Source: Cymbomonas tetramitiformis
Lineage: Eukaryota; Chlorophyta; Pyramimonadophyceae; Pyramimonadales; Pyramimonadaceae
Direction of reading: 5' to 3'
Length of the DNA stretch: 27,684 nt
Assembly: GCA_001247695.2 (NCBI GenBank)
Contig: LGRX02031456.1
Location: forward strand, 1-27,684
Part shown: in pieces, positions 7,852-16,475 of the stretch
Numbering within the stretch: the stretch's first letter is position 1
How the letters are laid out: each line of letters starts with the position of its first letter
The notes under the pieces: model-generated
The model's database searches: none
Seen by the model: only the letters and a program-made list of their open reading frames with translations
What the model was told of the DNA's origin: nothing
Translations under genes and position numbers: made by a program

Positions 7852-10800
7852 TCAGTGACGGGCGCGCCGGGCTGCAGCCGGCCCGGTGCCCCCTTGAAAA
7901 GGCCCCAGTGCGCTCTCCCTTCTTCTCTCCTCCCAGCGTTCATCATAACTTTGGCGTCCCTGGGGAGAACGCGGCGCGCCGTTGCCGGCATGTCGACCGC
8001 GAGCCGCGTCCTGACGATGAGCTCCCCCCCTGGGGCTTGGAGATCTCCTCCTGCGCTGGCCAGCTCGTGGCGAACGCTGCTGCCCGGCACTCGCAGTTGG
8101 ACTCTGCGGGCGCGCCGCAGGATGACCTGCAAGTCGAGTGTCGACACGCGCAACGCGGCCACTGGAACGCTCCGGGCTGCTGGGCGCTGTAGAGCTCGGG
8201 GTTGATGGCACGTACGAAATGGAGTCCTGCTCCTGTGCAGCTGGAGGCATGGCTTCAGTCCGCTGCGTGTAGACTGAGTGTGCCGGGGATCTCAGAATGT
8301 CGTGGATCGACTGGTGCTCAGGCCTCTGTGCCATGTTGCACTCTAAGCCCCTGGTCTGCGTCCCGCCGAGAGCTCGGCCAGAGCAGAGTGCCTGCGTGGG
8401 CGCAGCTCGCGCGCCATCACGACCATCAAGCCCATGACAGTCTGACCCAAGCGTACTCATCCTCGCAGTCGCGCGGGCAGCACGAGGTCGTTCTTCATAT
8501 TCTCTGATGATCTCCTGACGTGCCCGTATCGACTCCGAGAGAGCCGCCATGGTGATGTTGTTTGCCGCGACCTCGGCGCGCCCTCGCGCCAAACTGGCAG
8601 ACAATCCAACAAATCTTTCACTGATGACCTCCACGCTGTCCTCATCCTCTGTTTGCGGCGATGGTGTTCTGGTGCGGCACGTGTGGGTGCTCACACCCGC
8701 AGCAGCCGCGAGGTCGGGCGAGTATCCCGAGATGCTGCCACCTTCCTCCTTACTTCCTGCATGGGAATCATCCTCTCCCTCGATTGGGTCCAAGCACCTC
8801 ATGAAGTCGTTGCGCAGGCGCACCTGCACCTCTGCCCGACGTGCCTCAGCCAGCAACGCAGGGCCCACCGAGGATGCGAACGCAGACAATGGCTCTCGAT
8901 GCATTACTGCCACCTTGTTCCAGGTCTCCCAGCTACAGCAGTCGAACTTGCGCGTCCCTGAGGAAAGGTACTCCAAGGTGAACGCCATCTCACTGGGTCC
9001 TCGCTCGCGGTAATAGCGATGGTCCTCGAAGAGGTAGTAGACGGCCTTGGACTGGGCGTTGGCACGGGTCTTGAACACCCGTAGGGTGCCCTGCTGCGGG
9101 CCATCGCTCAAATGGCTTCTGGCTATCTCCAAGAGTTGAGTACGATCAACAAGATGCTCCATGTGTTTCTGTAAGGTGCCGAGGAGTCCTCCCGTGCAGC
9201 CTTTCGACTGCCCACCCAGAGGCAGAAACTCTCCCCGTTGTCCCACTCCTGCGGAGGAGGAGTACTGGTGCAGGGTCTTGCTGCTGAGTCGCTGCGTGTG
9301 CACTCCCTTCCCTCGCTGCGCGAAGGGCTTCCCAAGTTGGAACTCGATTTCGCCCATGAAACAACGGTACTGGATGAGGAAGACCGTCTGTCCGTGCAGC
9401 GCCGTGAACTCTGAGATCCCTCCCAGATCCAGCCAGTCGGCTTCCCCAGCTGTGTTCTCGCTGCGAGTGGGCGACTCTGGCTCGTAGGTGCCCTGGAACA
9501 CTGAAGTGTGATACTCTAACATCGCAGGGTCAAAGACGCCATTGGGCCAGGTTTGATGCCTCAGACGAAGCGTAGCTGAGGATGGTGGCGGTGCGGAGCC
9601 AGATGGTCCTGCCTCATCTCCCCTGACCGTCTTCAGCGTCCTGAGAGTCTTGGGCGTGCGTACTGGAGGGTTCCTTCTGGCCCCATAAGTGTCCAGCGCG
9701 TCATGTGCTTGCTCCTCTGTCTTGCATGCACCAAGCATCACTCTAGCGTTGTCCCCCAGGTGTAGGTACTCCACGGCGGCGGCGTTCGTGCTGAACACCT
9801 CGCCACTGCCTCCTTCCCCATCTGTCACTGGGTAGAACTTCCCCACCTTGTCCGCTGCGTCTGACAGCGTGAGCTGCGGGACCACCTTCACATTCAGGTC
9901 CTTCACACCAGCCACCTCCTCATCATATCTCACCTTCAGACGAGCCCGAAGGTCAGCGATGTCCACTCGCTGCACGTACTTCAGATGCTGGTATTGCCAA
10001 CGCTGGTCCTTCTCATAGTAAAAGGGCAGCTGGAACTCGCCAGTCATCTTACCCATGGGGCTCATGTTGGCGGCACCTTCCATGGTGTGACGTACCATGC
10101 GCTCCATGAGATCCCACTGGGCGCGAGTGTGCTCGCTGAGCACGCAGAACTGACGCGCCACCTTGTCCCACATGAGCTTGCCCGTTACGACCCCTGGGTA
10201 AATCTGATGGGTGTTGAGGGTCTCCTGAACACTCGCCATCGTGTACCTTCCAGCCTCCCGATGGGCACCACAGTCAGGGAGTGGGACCTGGTCGTTGTCC
10301 TTCCTGCCGCTCGCCCTTGTGGTCCAGGACTCTGAGGGTATCTTCGTCTCCTTGTCAACCTTCTGATCCACCAACGTAAAGTCGGGCCACAGTAACTCCG
10401 TCTCCAAGATGGTCTTGAATTCTCCACAACGCGAGAACCTGACCTGCACAAATCCTGCGTCCACACCACTTCCATCGCCCTCTTCGCAGAGTGTGCACAG
10501 ACGAGCATAGCCCGTGCGGTCGATGTATAGGCGCTGCTGAGACCAGCTGCTCGCCTTGTCTTGGTAATCCCACGGGTTCACTGTCATGCCCACCCATGGC
10601 TGCACGCTGGCCAGCTTGAAGTCAGCTTCGCTCTCAGCCTCTTGCTCCGGCGTGAGGTCTGGATAGCGAGGGTCTGTCTGAGTCGTGGCCAGGCTGGCTG
10701 GCATGACGGACCCCCTCCCAGCTGGCTCTTCAACACTGGACCACTCACTTCTGGTCGCCACATTGGCTTCCCGTTGGCTGCGTGATGACGCTTGTAGCAT

Positions 10801-13800
10801 GCCCAACATCTGGTTTGTTAAGGACGTACCAGGCACCGGAGGTTCGTACGTTGCGCTCTCGGCGTGTAAGCTGACCCGCCCAGTGAGTTCGACTTGCATC
10901 ATTGAGCTGGGTTTCAAGAAGCCCGCCTCCACCATGGACTGGCAGCGCGCCTCGAGCCTCTCCCTCTCCTCCGAGTTGAACCTTCTCAGTCTCATCTCCT
11001 CTAGCCATGACGCCAGGCTGTCCATTAGCTCGGGGTGGTTTCGCGAGAATGCACAAGGTGCAGGCGGACACCTTTCCCCTGCGAGGGCCAGACGGTCTTC
11101 TCCCCTTGTGTCCAGAGACACCGCTTCACGTGGTGGTAGAGCGCAGCCCTCAAAAGCGGGGGCAAGAGTGCGCGCTGCCGTAGCATCGACGTCGAAGATC
11201 TCAGTCGCCAGGCACACTCTCGGGTCTTCGTTCCGCTTGCTCCTTGCATCAACGGGCGGCGTCAACTCGATCAACGGCAGCGTGACCTTCTCCCTCATGC
11301 CCAGTGACACCGCGGCCTCAGAAGTGGCGATGCCTCGGTAGAGGTCGATGGTCAGCTTGAGTGCATTCTTCAGGGGTCCCGTGCCCACCAAGAAATCCCA
11401 CGTAGTGTCGTTGGTGTACGTGACAAAGGCATGGAGCCGATGCAGAGTCATGTACGGCGTGCCCGCGGCGAGGACCACATCCACGTAGCAGTACTTGGTG
11501 AATTCTGCAGGGCTGCCGTCACATCTAGCCACCCTGGCCCCCGTCTCCGCATCAAAGATGGTCAAGCCCAACCTGTTGACTGTCCTGATAGGGATGATGT
11601 TGCAGTTGGCTCCAGTGTCCAGAAGAAGCGCTTTGTACAACATGAGCAGGCCCCCAGAGGCCATCAGAGCCATCCCTTGTGCCAAAGACTCGTTCAGGAG
11701 CTTGCATACAGGCTGGACCTGCGCCATGGCGGTGAGCTGCTCCTCTGTAAGGCCACTGAGCATCCTCTTCTTCAATAGCTCGTATGCCTTGGCCTCCATG
11801 GTCCCTGCGTGCAGCTCGCCCCTCTCGCTGAAGTCTCTCACCCCGTAGCTCTCCTGGACGGTGGCCGCTGCAGCAGTTACATGCACCGCAGTCCTCCCCT
11901 TCCTGGGCTGCTCCACCGTGTCCTCCGGCATCTCGTCCAGAGGAACCTCTTCTTCGTCACTGTCGTCGCCCGACTCCATGCCCGGGCAATCGTCATCATC
12001 GTCGCTGTCGTCGCCCGACTCCATGCCCGGGCAGTCGTCACCCTCGTCGCTGATGTCCTGGCAGTCTGCTGCTGAGGCTGTCGGCACGGGGAGCTGGTTG
12101 CTCTCAGCCAGTTCCACCAAGGTCTCCACACCCCTTGGAGCTGTTATGCGACCCTCTGCCACGAGTCCAGCAGCTAGCTTACGGAAAGCTGCTCCCAGAC
12201 TCTTGATCACAGAGGCCATGAGCTGCACCTTCCTCTGCATCTCGTCCGCCGCAGGCGCCATGGGCACCTGTGCGTCTGCCTCGTACTCCTCGGGTGTCTT
12301 TACTGGGAAGCCCCTCATGCGTTGGGTACTTCCCAGGGCTACTGCTGGAGCCGCCGTGAGCTCAGACTCCGCACTCTTGCACAGCGTCTCGGGGAGTGCC
12401 CCCAAACCCAAGGTGTTGAGGGCGCTCGAGAGCTCCTCTTCGCCCATCTCCTCGGCCATAGCTGAGAGTAACTCGGTTGGAGGGCCAGACGACGCTCCTA
12501 CCCCTGCGCTGCCATGGTGGTGCGCGCGTGCATCGATGATGCGCGTCTCCCTCTCCGCGACGCGCGCTGCGACTGGCTCCTCGTCGGAACCCTCATCCTC
12601 GGACAGCACCTGCGACTTCACACTGCCCGCGCGACTGGCCGTCTTCCTAGCAGCCACCATGCCCTGGTACTCTGCCTTCAACGCCTCAGGGTTGCCAGTG
12701 GCGCCCTTCTGCTTGTCCTCCGGTGCCTGTTTGGCTCTGTACTTGTCTTTCTCGTCGTTGGACAGCTGCTGCCAGTCCGTCACCAGGATGCCCCAGTCAG
12801 AGTTCTTGAAGCGGTTCTTCAAATTGTACATGCGCAGGGCGGCATTCTCCGCGTCCCACCACTTGCTGGAACCAAGTCTGCTCTCGTGAAACCCAGCAGG
12901 CATCTTGACGTGTTTGTAGCCGCTCCTGCACTGCTCGGGATCGGACTCATGCCAGCCCCCTCCAAAGCAGCGTAAGCACTTGGGCTTGTCGTTCGTACGA
13001 ACGCCCTCTGCTGGCGGCGGCGTCTTGTTGTAGGAGGTCTTCTTAGCTCTTTCGGCAACATTCACCTCCTTCTTCATCTTCTTAGAAGGTGGTGTCTCCG
13101 CCTTCTTGCTGCTCTCCAGTTCGCCTGACTGCCCTTCCCCAGCGGACTCAATCTTCTTGATCGAGTTCTTTATCGCCTTGAGGTCAAGGCCATGTTGACG
13201 CGCCTCCCAGGTGGAGTACTGGCAGCCACACCGCCTGGTGATCTCCTGAAGGAAGGTGAGGATCCAAGACTCTGCATCGCCCTTGAGCTTGTCTTGAACC
13301 TCGATGATGGACTCCAGGTCCTTCCAGGTCACCCGATTGGGTGGCGGGAACTGTGCCCTCAGTTGCTCCTTCACCCGCGTCTGGAAGACCTTGATGCGCA
13401 GGTTTTCCACGCAGTCCTCGATGAAGGTACGCAGCTCTTCGTCGCTCAACACCTTCCCAGTGTTAAGCTGCATTTCCCTGCGTTGGCACATCTTCATGTA
13501 GGTCAGCCCATCCTGCCCCACCTCCTGTGGCTTCTGTGTCAACAGATCCACTTTCTCTTGCGTCCCTTTCATCATGAACTTCTTGTCAAGGGCAGCGATG
13601 AAACCCCTGAGCGCGTAGAAGTACTGGGTATCACGGGTGCCATCATGTCCCGTCAAGCCTTTCAGCGAGGTTCCATCAGTCAGATAGTCGTTGGAAACCT
13701 CCCCTTGGGCGTCTTGGTTCGTCACTGGCCTCGCTATCACCCACGTGGTGCCAGTGTTCATCTCATTAAAAGGGGGCCTAGCACACGGGATGGTACCCTC

Positions 13801-14289
13801 GAGTGGGCCATGCTCACTAGTGTCCTTGAGGACTCGGTCCATGTTGGAGGCCACTACCCCCCCTTTTTCATAGTTCTCACGCCACCAGCTGAGAGTTTGC
13901 GAATTCTCGCCAGCCAGACACGCAGGGATGATATCCCACAGATACTCAAAGTCAGGGGGAGTCTCTCTCAGGGTCTTCATCTGTGCATCGGTGAGCGTGC
14001 CAGCCCCGGACCTGAGCCTCCTTCTGACGTTGGCGTTGTGCTGCCGTACGAAATTCTCGCACATGTCGGCGAACTCCCTCAGGAACTTGGGACGATCTTC
14101 TTCCTTGGTGCCCGTGTAGATGGGCAGCGTACCAAGGTTGATGCGCGCGGAGTCAGTGTACTCCATGTCTTCCTCGAAGATTACCAACGGCTCTTGGACC
14201 TGGGCTTGAGGTTGTACTGGTGCTTGGGCCTCAGGCTGGCCACTGGCAGCCCCCTCCTCTCCTTCCAGCTCTGTGAAGTGCTGGCTCAC
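7852..14289 (-). CDS. Gag-protease polyprotein with a long unassigned C-terminal region
   Basis: A 2,145-residue frame in the same orientation as pol. Residues about 45-340 are gag-like, starting near the NLGTLPIYTG and FLREFADMCENF segment. A zinc-knuckle variant C438-x2-C441-x5-H447-x6-C454 follows a lysine-rich stretch. Two tandem acidic 15-residue units (751-780, DDCPGMESGDDS) precede a retropepsin at about 880-985 with catalytic DTG at 891-893 (codon 11617-11619). Residues about 1000-2145 match nothing I recognise. The tail has RS/RRR runs (about 2068-2105). The codon at 14289 is GTG. The frame is open back to 14400 without an ATG, and the first ATG is at 14164-14166 (residue 42), just before the gag homology, so I favour that start. 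It would form the particle and cleave the polyproteins. Confidence 0.85.
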   Translation of the reverse strand: MSQHFTELEGEEGAASGQPEAQAPVQPQAQVQEPLVIFEEDMEYTDSARINLGTLPIYTGTKEEDRPKFLREFADMCENFVRQHNANVRRRLRSGAGTLTDAQMKTLRETPPDFEYLWDIIPACLAGENSQTLSWWRENYEKGGVVASNMDRVLKDTSEHGPLEGTIPCARPPFNEMNTGTTWVIARPVTNQDAQGEVSNDYLTDGTSLKGLTGHDGTRDTQYFYALRGFIAALDKKFMMKGTQEKVDLLTQKPQEVGQDGLTYMKMCQRREMQLNTGKVLSDEELRTFIEDCVENLRIKVFQTRVKEQLRAQFPPPNRVTWKDLESIIEVQDKLKGDAESWILTFLQEITRRCGCQYSTWEARQHGLDLKAIKNSIKKIESAGEGQSGELESSKKAETPPSKKMKKEVNVAERAKKTSYNKTPPPAEGVRTNDKPKCLRCFGGGWHESDPEQCRSGYKHVKMPAGFHESRLGSSKWWDAENAALRMYNLKNRFKNSDWGILVTDWQQLSNDEKDKYRAKQAPEDKQKGATGNPEALKAEYQGMVAARKTASRAGSVKSQVLSEDEGSDEEPVAARVAERETRIIDARAHHHGSAGVGASSGPPTELLSAMAEEMGEEELSSALNTLGLGALPETLCKSAESELTAAPAVALGSTQRMRGFPVKTPEEYEADAQVPMAPAADEMQRKVQLMASVIKSLGAAFRKLAAGLVAEGRITAPRGVETLVELAESNQLPVPTASAADCQDISDEGDDCPGMESGDDSDDDDDCPGMESGDDSDEEEVPLDEMPEDTVEQPRKGRTAVHVTAAAATVQESYGVRDFSERGELHAGTMEAKAYELLKKRMLSGLTEEQLTAMAQVQPVCKLLNESLAQGMALMASGGLLMLYKALLLDTGANCNIIPIRTVNRLGLTIFDAETGARVARCDGSPAEFTKYCYVDVVLAAGTPYMTLHRLHAFVTYTNDTTWDFLVGTGPLKNALKLTIDLYRGIATSEAAVSLGMREKVTLPLIELTPPVDARSKRNEDPRVCLATEIFDVDATAARTLAPAFEGCALPPREAVSLDTRGEDRLALAGERCPPAPCAFSRNHPELMDSLASWLEEMRLRRFNSEERERLEARCQSMVEAGFLKPSSMMQVELTGRVSLHAESATYEPPVPGTSLTNQMLGMLQASSRSQREANVATRSEWSSVEEPAGRGSVMPASLATTQTDPRYPDLTPEQEAESEADFKLASVQPWVGMTVNPWDYQDKASSWSQQRLYIDRTGYARLCTLCEEGDGSGVDAGFVQVRFSRCGEFKTILETELLWPDFTLVDQKVDKETKIPSESWTTRASGRKDNDQVPLPDCGAHREAGRYTMASVQETLNTHQIYPGVVTGKLMWDKVARQFCVLSEHTRAQWDLMERMVRHTMEGAANMSPMGKMTGEFQLPFYYEKDQRWQYQHLKYVQRVDIADLRARLKVRYDEEVAGVKDLNVKVVPQLTLSDAADKVGKFYPVTDGEGGSGEVFSTNAAAVEYLHLGDNARVMLGACKTEEQAHDALDTYGARRNPPVRTPKTLRTLKTVRGDEAGPSGSAPPPSSATLRLRHQTWPNGVFDPAMLEYHTSVFQGTYEPESPTRSENTAGEADWLDLGGISEFTALHGQTVFLIQYRCFMGEIEFQLGKPFAQRGKGVHTQRLSSKTLHQYSSSAGVGQRGEFLPLGGQSKGCTGGLLGTLQKHMEHLVDRTQLLEIARSHLSDGPQQGTLRVFKTRANAQSKAVYYLFEDHRYYRERGPSEMAFTLEYLSSGTRKFDCCSWETWNKVAVMHREPLSAFASSVGPALLAEARRAEVQVRLRNDFMRCLDPIEGEDDSHAGSKEEGGSISGYSPDLAAAAGVSTHTCRTRTPSPQTEDEDSVEVISERFVGLSASLARGRAEVAANNITMAALSESIRARQEIIREYEERPRAARATARMSTLGSDCHGLDGRDGARAAPTQALCSGRALGGTQTRGLECNMAQRPEHQSIHDILRSPAHSVYTQRTEAMPPAAQEQDSISYVPSTPSSTAPSSPERSSGRVARVDTRLAGHPAARPQSPTASAGQQRSPRAGQRRRRSPSPRGGAHRQDAARGRHAGNGAPRSPQGRQSYDERWEERRRESALGPFQGGTGPAAARRARH
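7855..7939 (-). promoter_or_regulatory. ORF1/ORF2 overlap, candidate -1 frameshift region
   Basis: ORF1 ends with TGA at 7852-7854. The ORF2 frame is open from the stop at 7940-7942, so the two frames overlap by about 85 nt, and ORF2 is in the -1 frame. That is the arrangement for retroelement gag-pol frameshifting. No perfect X-XXY-YYZ heptamer is present. The best candidates are the CCTTTTCAAGGGGGC tract (7888-7902) and the GC-rich sequence after it, which could fold. Confidence 0.45.
11335..11652 (-). other. Retropepsin-type aspartic protease domain
   Basis: Part of ORF1. ALLLDTGANCNIIP holds the DTG active site at residues 891-893, with a hydrophobic strand before it as in retropepsins. 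The flap and second half (about 930-985, ending VGTGPLKNALKL) are weaker. The protease acts as a dimer to cut gag and pol. Confidence 0.8.
12928..12978 (-). other. Gag zinc-knuckle variant (CX2CX5HX6C)
   Basis: Part of ORF1, residues 438-454. The ligands C438, C441, H447 and C454 are spaced 2-5-6 instead of the usual retroviral 2-4-4. A basic region lies before it (PSKKMKK, about 401-407). It probably binds nucleic acid during RNA packaging. The unusual spacing makes the call moderately uncertain. Confidence 0.5.
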
Positions 14290-14420
14290 CCGTATCGCTC
14301 TCTGGGCACGCCTCTCTGCCCTTTGCTGCTCCTGACGGTCAGTACTGGATTCCGTTGCTATCTTCCCGGTGGAGAAGAGATACTGGTGTGAAGGCTCTTT
14401 TCACTCCACACTTCCAAGCT

Positions 14421-14448
14421 TACCAGTACGGATGAATCCGTCCCTGGC
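14421..14448 (-). repeat. Leader hairpin repeat, copy 1
   Basis: The 28-bp unit holds ACGGAT-ga-ATCCGT, a 6-bp perfect stem, with outer CCAG/CTGG arms. It is identical to copy 2 and recurs at 14707 and 14923. Confidence 0.75.
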
Positions 14449-14706
14449 TTCACCTTTCAGTGCTTTGCTCTAAGTAGCAATCACTGCCAGGATAATCTCG
14501 TCCATGACTGGTGAGCACGGTTTCGTCTGTGACCTGACCCTGTCTTATACTGGCTCTTCTAGATGTCCAGCAAGGTTGCCTCAGCCCTCAGTGTATCTGG
14601 TTCACGCAGTAAATCAGCAAAATGCCAGCATGGGTCAAGTGGTCACAAAGAATGCTGTCGTGATGGTGTCCGCTGACAGTCCTGTTTCGCTCTACGCCTT
14701 CAGGCG

Positions 14707-14734
14707 TACCAGTACGGATGAATCCGTCCCTGGC
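14707..14734 (-). repeat. Leader hairpin repeat, copy 2
   Basis: Same 28-bp unit as at 14421. A separate perfect hairpin, TACGCC-ttca-GGCGTA, lies at 14693-14708 and overlaps its first two bases. Homology with copy 1 extends weakly beyond the unit (the gtgctttgctc segment). Confidence 0.75.
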
Positions 14735-14922
14735 TTTACCGTCTGGTGCTTTGCTCCAGCAGGATGTCACTCCCCGAAATAGCCCAGCACATAGTTCTCA
14801 ACGCTGCAGTCATAGTGGACAATTGGCAACAGGTTCCGCTCTGATCGCTGTCGTTGTACTTTGCAAGACTGGTGAACTTCGAGTGCCGCAACAGTCTGCT
14901 TCCCTCAACCTCTTCCAAGGCT

Positions 14923-14950
14923 TACCAGTACGGATAAATCCGTCCCTGGC
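14923..14950 (-). repeat. Leader hairpin repeat, copy 3
   Basis: Same unit with one loop change (gataaatcc instead of gatgaatcc); both stem arms are unchanged. Confidence 0.75.
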
Positions 14951-15000
14951 ATCACCATTCAGAGGTCTCGTTCTTCAGGACTACTGTTGAACTCTCAGCA

Positions 15001-15021
15001 TTACAGACGACATGTCTGTAA
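15001..15021. repeat. Inverted repeat just inside the 5' LTR
   Basis: TTACAGAC-gacat-GTCTGTAA is a perfect 8-bp stem ending 18 bp from the inner end of the 5' LTR, in the zone where the primer binding site should be. Its role is unknown. Confidence 0.55.
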
Positions 15022-15039
15022 TATGGCACATTTTTGTTT

Positions 15040-15423
15040 TGAAAAAGACTGTTAATTACAGTTCTGACGCTATCGCACAAGAGCAAGTCCACAAATGTAT
15101 ATCTTTACAAGTAGAAGAATACTGTGTCTTACAAATTATCTCATAACACTGCTGTTTTCGCGGTCTTAAGCGAGTCCTGGCTATTTTCGGAATCACTGTT
15201 ACGAAGGCAAAACAAAAATGAGCGTCTGCCTCACTCTTGCACGCCGCCCTACTTATTCTCACTATCTCTTAACAAGTGTAACACCCGCTTATCTTTCCGT
15301 ATCTCTTCACTGTCATAACTCCTCACGCGTACCGTACAGCGCGTGTCATATGTTCGTCACAGAGACTGCTACAGCAAGTGTCACAACCCGGCTGAGGTAC
15401 ACGATAAGTCGTGGTTTGTGACA
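15040..15423 (-). repeat. 5' LTR, truncated (384 of 610 bp)
   Basis: Matches 98-481 over its full length with six differences, all transitions. On the minus strand it begins TGTCACAAACC at 15423 and ends ...CA at 15040. The first 226 bp of the intact LTR, including the CCAAT and TATA boxes, are absent. The break lies exactly at the outer end of an inverted repeat (15379-15423), and unrelated sequence (ccccgggtgccccc) follows. Confidence 0.85.
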
Positions 15424-16374
15424 CCCCGGGTGCCCCCAAGCCCCCAAATGATCGATGGTCGCTTTCTTATTACCGATTTTCTTAATACTGTGAATGTTTA
15501 GCCTGTAGATTGTACTCCTTTGTATGTATGCAAAATCTGAGATTTCGTGAGAAATTCTCGAAAAATCTGCGCGAAATTTAGGTGAAAATGAGAAATATAG
15601 GTAAAAAAATATAGGTAAATTTCCGCGAAATCTGTGGAATTGCGTACGCATATGGTGCGTATGTTATTCCCAAGACTGTTAGAAACACTTGGGTACCAAC
15701 AATCTTGGGATCAAGTAAGCCAATCTCAACATTCTTACATGCCCGCGAGCTAAACTCTTTGCGCAAAGTATCAACTTTTCATGTAAAAGTGATTTTCAGG
15801 TGATTTTCGCTTGTATCGTTTGGTTGGCTTTGAGTCAGTTCAAAAGTAAGACAGAATATTGATGCTAAGACTCTTGCGCATCCGTCGCGCGCATCCGATA
15901 TACCCCCGCACCATGGGAGGCATAGCGGATGCTCGATTGAGCGCTCCGAGGTGTGAGCTCACGAAATGAGGCTCATTTTCAAGAATGACTTCATAATGTG
16001 TCGCAAGACACCGTGCGAAACGAGTTGTAGTATCAGCGTGCTTCCTAAGAAGCTTACTAATACATGTGAACTTACAACGCTTCGAAAAAATGAGTTTGCG
16101 AATTTAGGTTAAACATATGGTGAATCGAAAACCCCGAATTTTAATCTGAATCGCCCGTTGCGAAAATCTGGGTGTTAATTTCGGGACTTCGATTGTACAT
16201 AGATCGGATTGAATAAAACTGAACAGGCATCCAATGCCGATCGAACTGCCGCAATTGAACAATCCGAATCCGGATGACGACACGAGATCCCATCGCATAC
16301 AAATATCAATTTCACATCGAACCCCTCCCTTCAAAAAGAAATTAGCTTATCATTATCAGTATTTAAACCATACT
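15424..16374. other. Non-coding flank, nothing recognised
   Basis: AT-rich sequence outside the retrotransposon. It begins with C-rich ccccgggtgcccccaagccc and continues into a stretch rich in gaaatttagg-like words. Only short frames are open, and I see no motif in them. No RNA gene is evident. Confidence 0.5.
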
Positions 16375-16475
16375 TTATATATATACACACACACACACAT
16401 ATATATATACATACACACACACACACACACATATCTATACAATATACACACACACACACACATATATATATATAC
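16375..16475. repeat. CA/TA compound microsatellite
   Basis: Alternating (ta)n and (ca)n blocks: tatatatacacacacacac, repeated three times with TA blocks between. The open frames over it on both strands are low-complexity artefacts. Confidence 0.95.

Larger units (their letters stand above)
14401..15039 (-). other. Retrotransposon 5' leader (between 5' LTR and gag)
   Basis: About 640 bp of non-coding leader between the 5' LTR and the stop codon that bounds the gag frame. It has three copies of a 28-bp hairpin repeat (14421-14448, 14707-14734, 14923-14950) and two further inverted repeats (14693-14708; 15001-15021). This is the usual place for packaging and dimerisation signals. There is no recognisable TGG-type primer binding site next to 15040. 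Confidence 0.6.
98..15423 (-). mobile_element. Large Ty3/Gypsy-type LTR retrotransposon encoding two DNA methyltransferase domains
   Basis: The element reads on the minus strand: truncated 5' LTR (15040-15423), leader with hairpins (14401-15039), ORF1 gag-protease, ORF2 pol in the -1 frame, polypurine tract (708-716), 3' LTR (98-707). The order reverse transcriptase, RNase H, integrase is that of the Ty3/Gypsy superfamily. At about 15.3 kb it is roughly two to three times the usual length for Gypsy elements. The excess is in added domains: a hydrophobic N-terminal pol region, a C5 methyltransferase, a PHD finger, a second methyltransferase and a long post-protease region. The two LTRs differ at 6 of 384 shared positions, so insertion was recent. 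No target-site duplication is visible (93-97 reads caaca, 15424-15428 reads ccccg), as expected if the 5' end was lost after insertion. No TGG-type primer binding site is seen next to the 5' LTR. Confidence 0.9.

Noticed and set aside
755..14391. Many plus-strand frames opposite ORF1 and ORF2 (up to 399 residues, for example 13192-14391).
   Set aside because: They are shadows of the minus-strand polyproteins, which carry recognisable domains; the plus-strand products have none.
14421..14950. Hammerhead ribozyme in the repeated leader hairpins (gatga and stem resemblance).
   Set aside because: The CUGAUGA and GAAA core boxes and the three-stem layout are absent on both strands; only a simple hairpin is supported.
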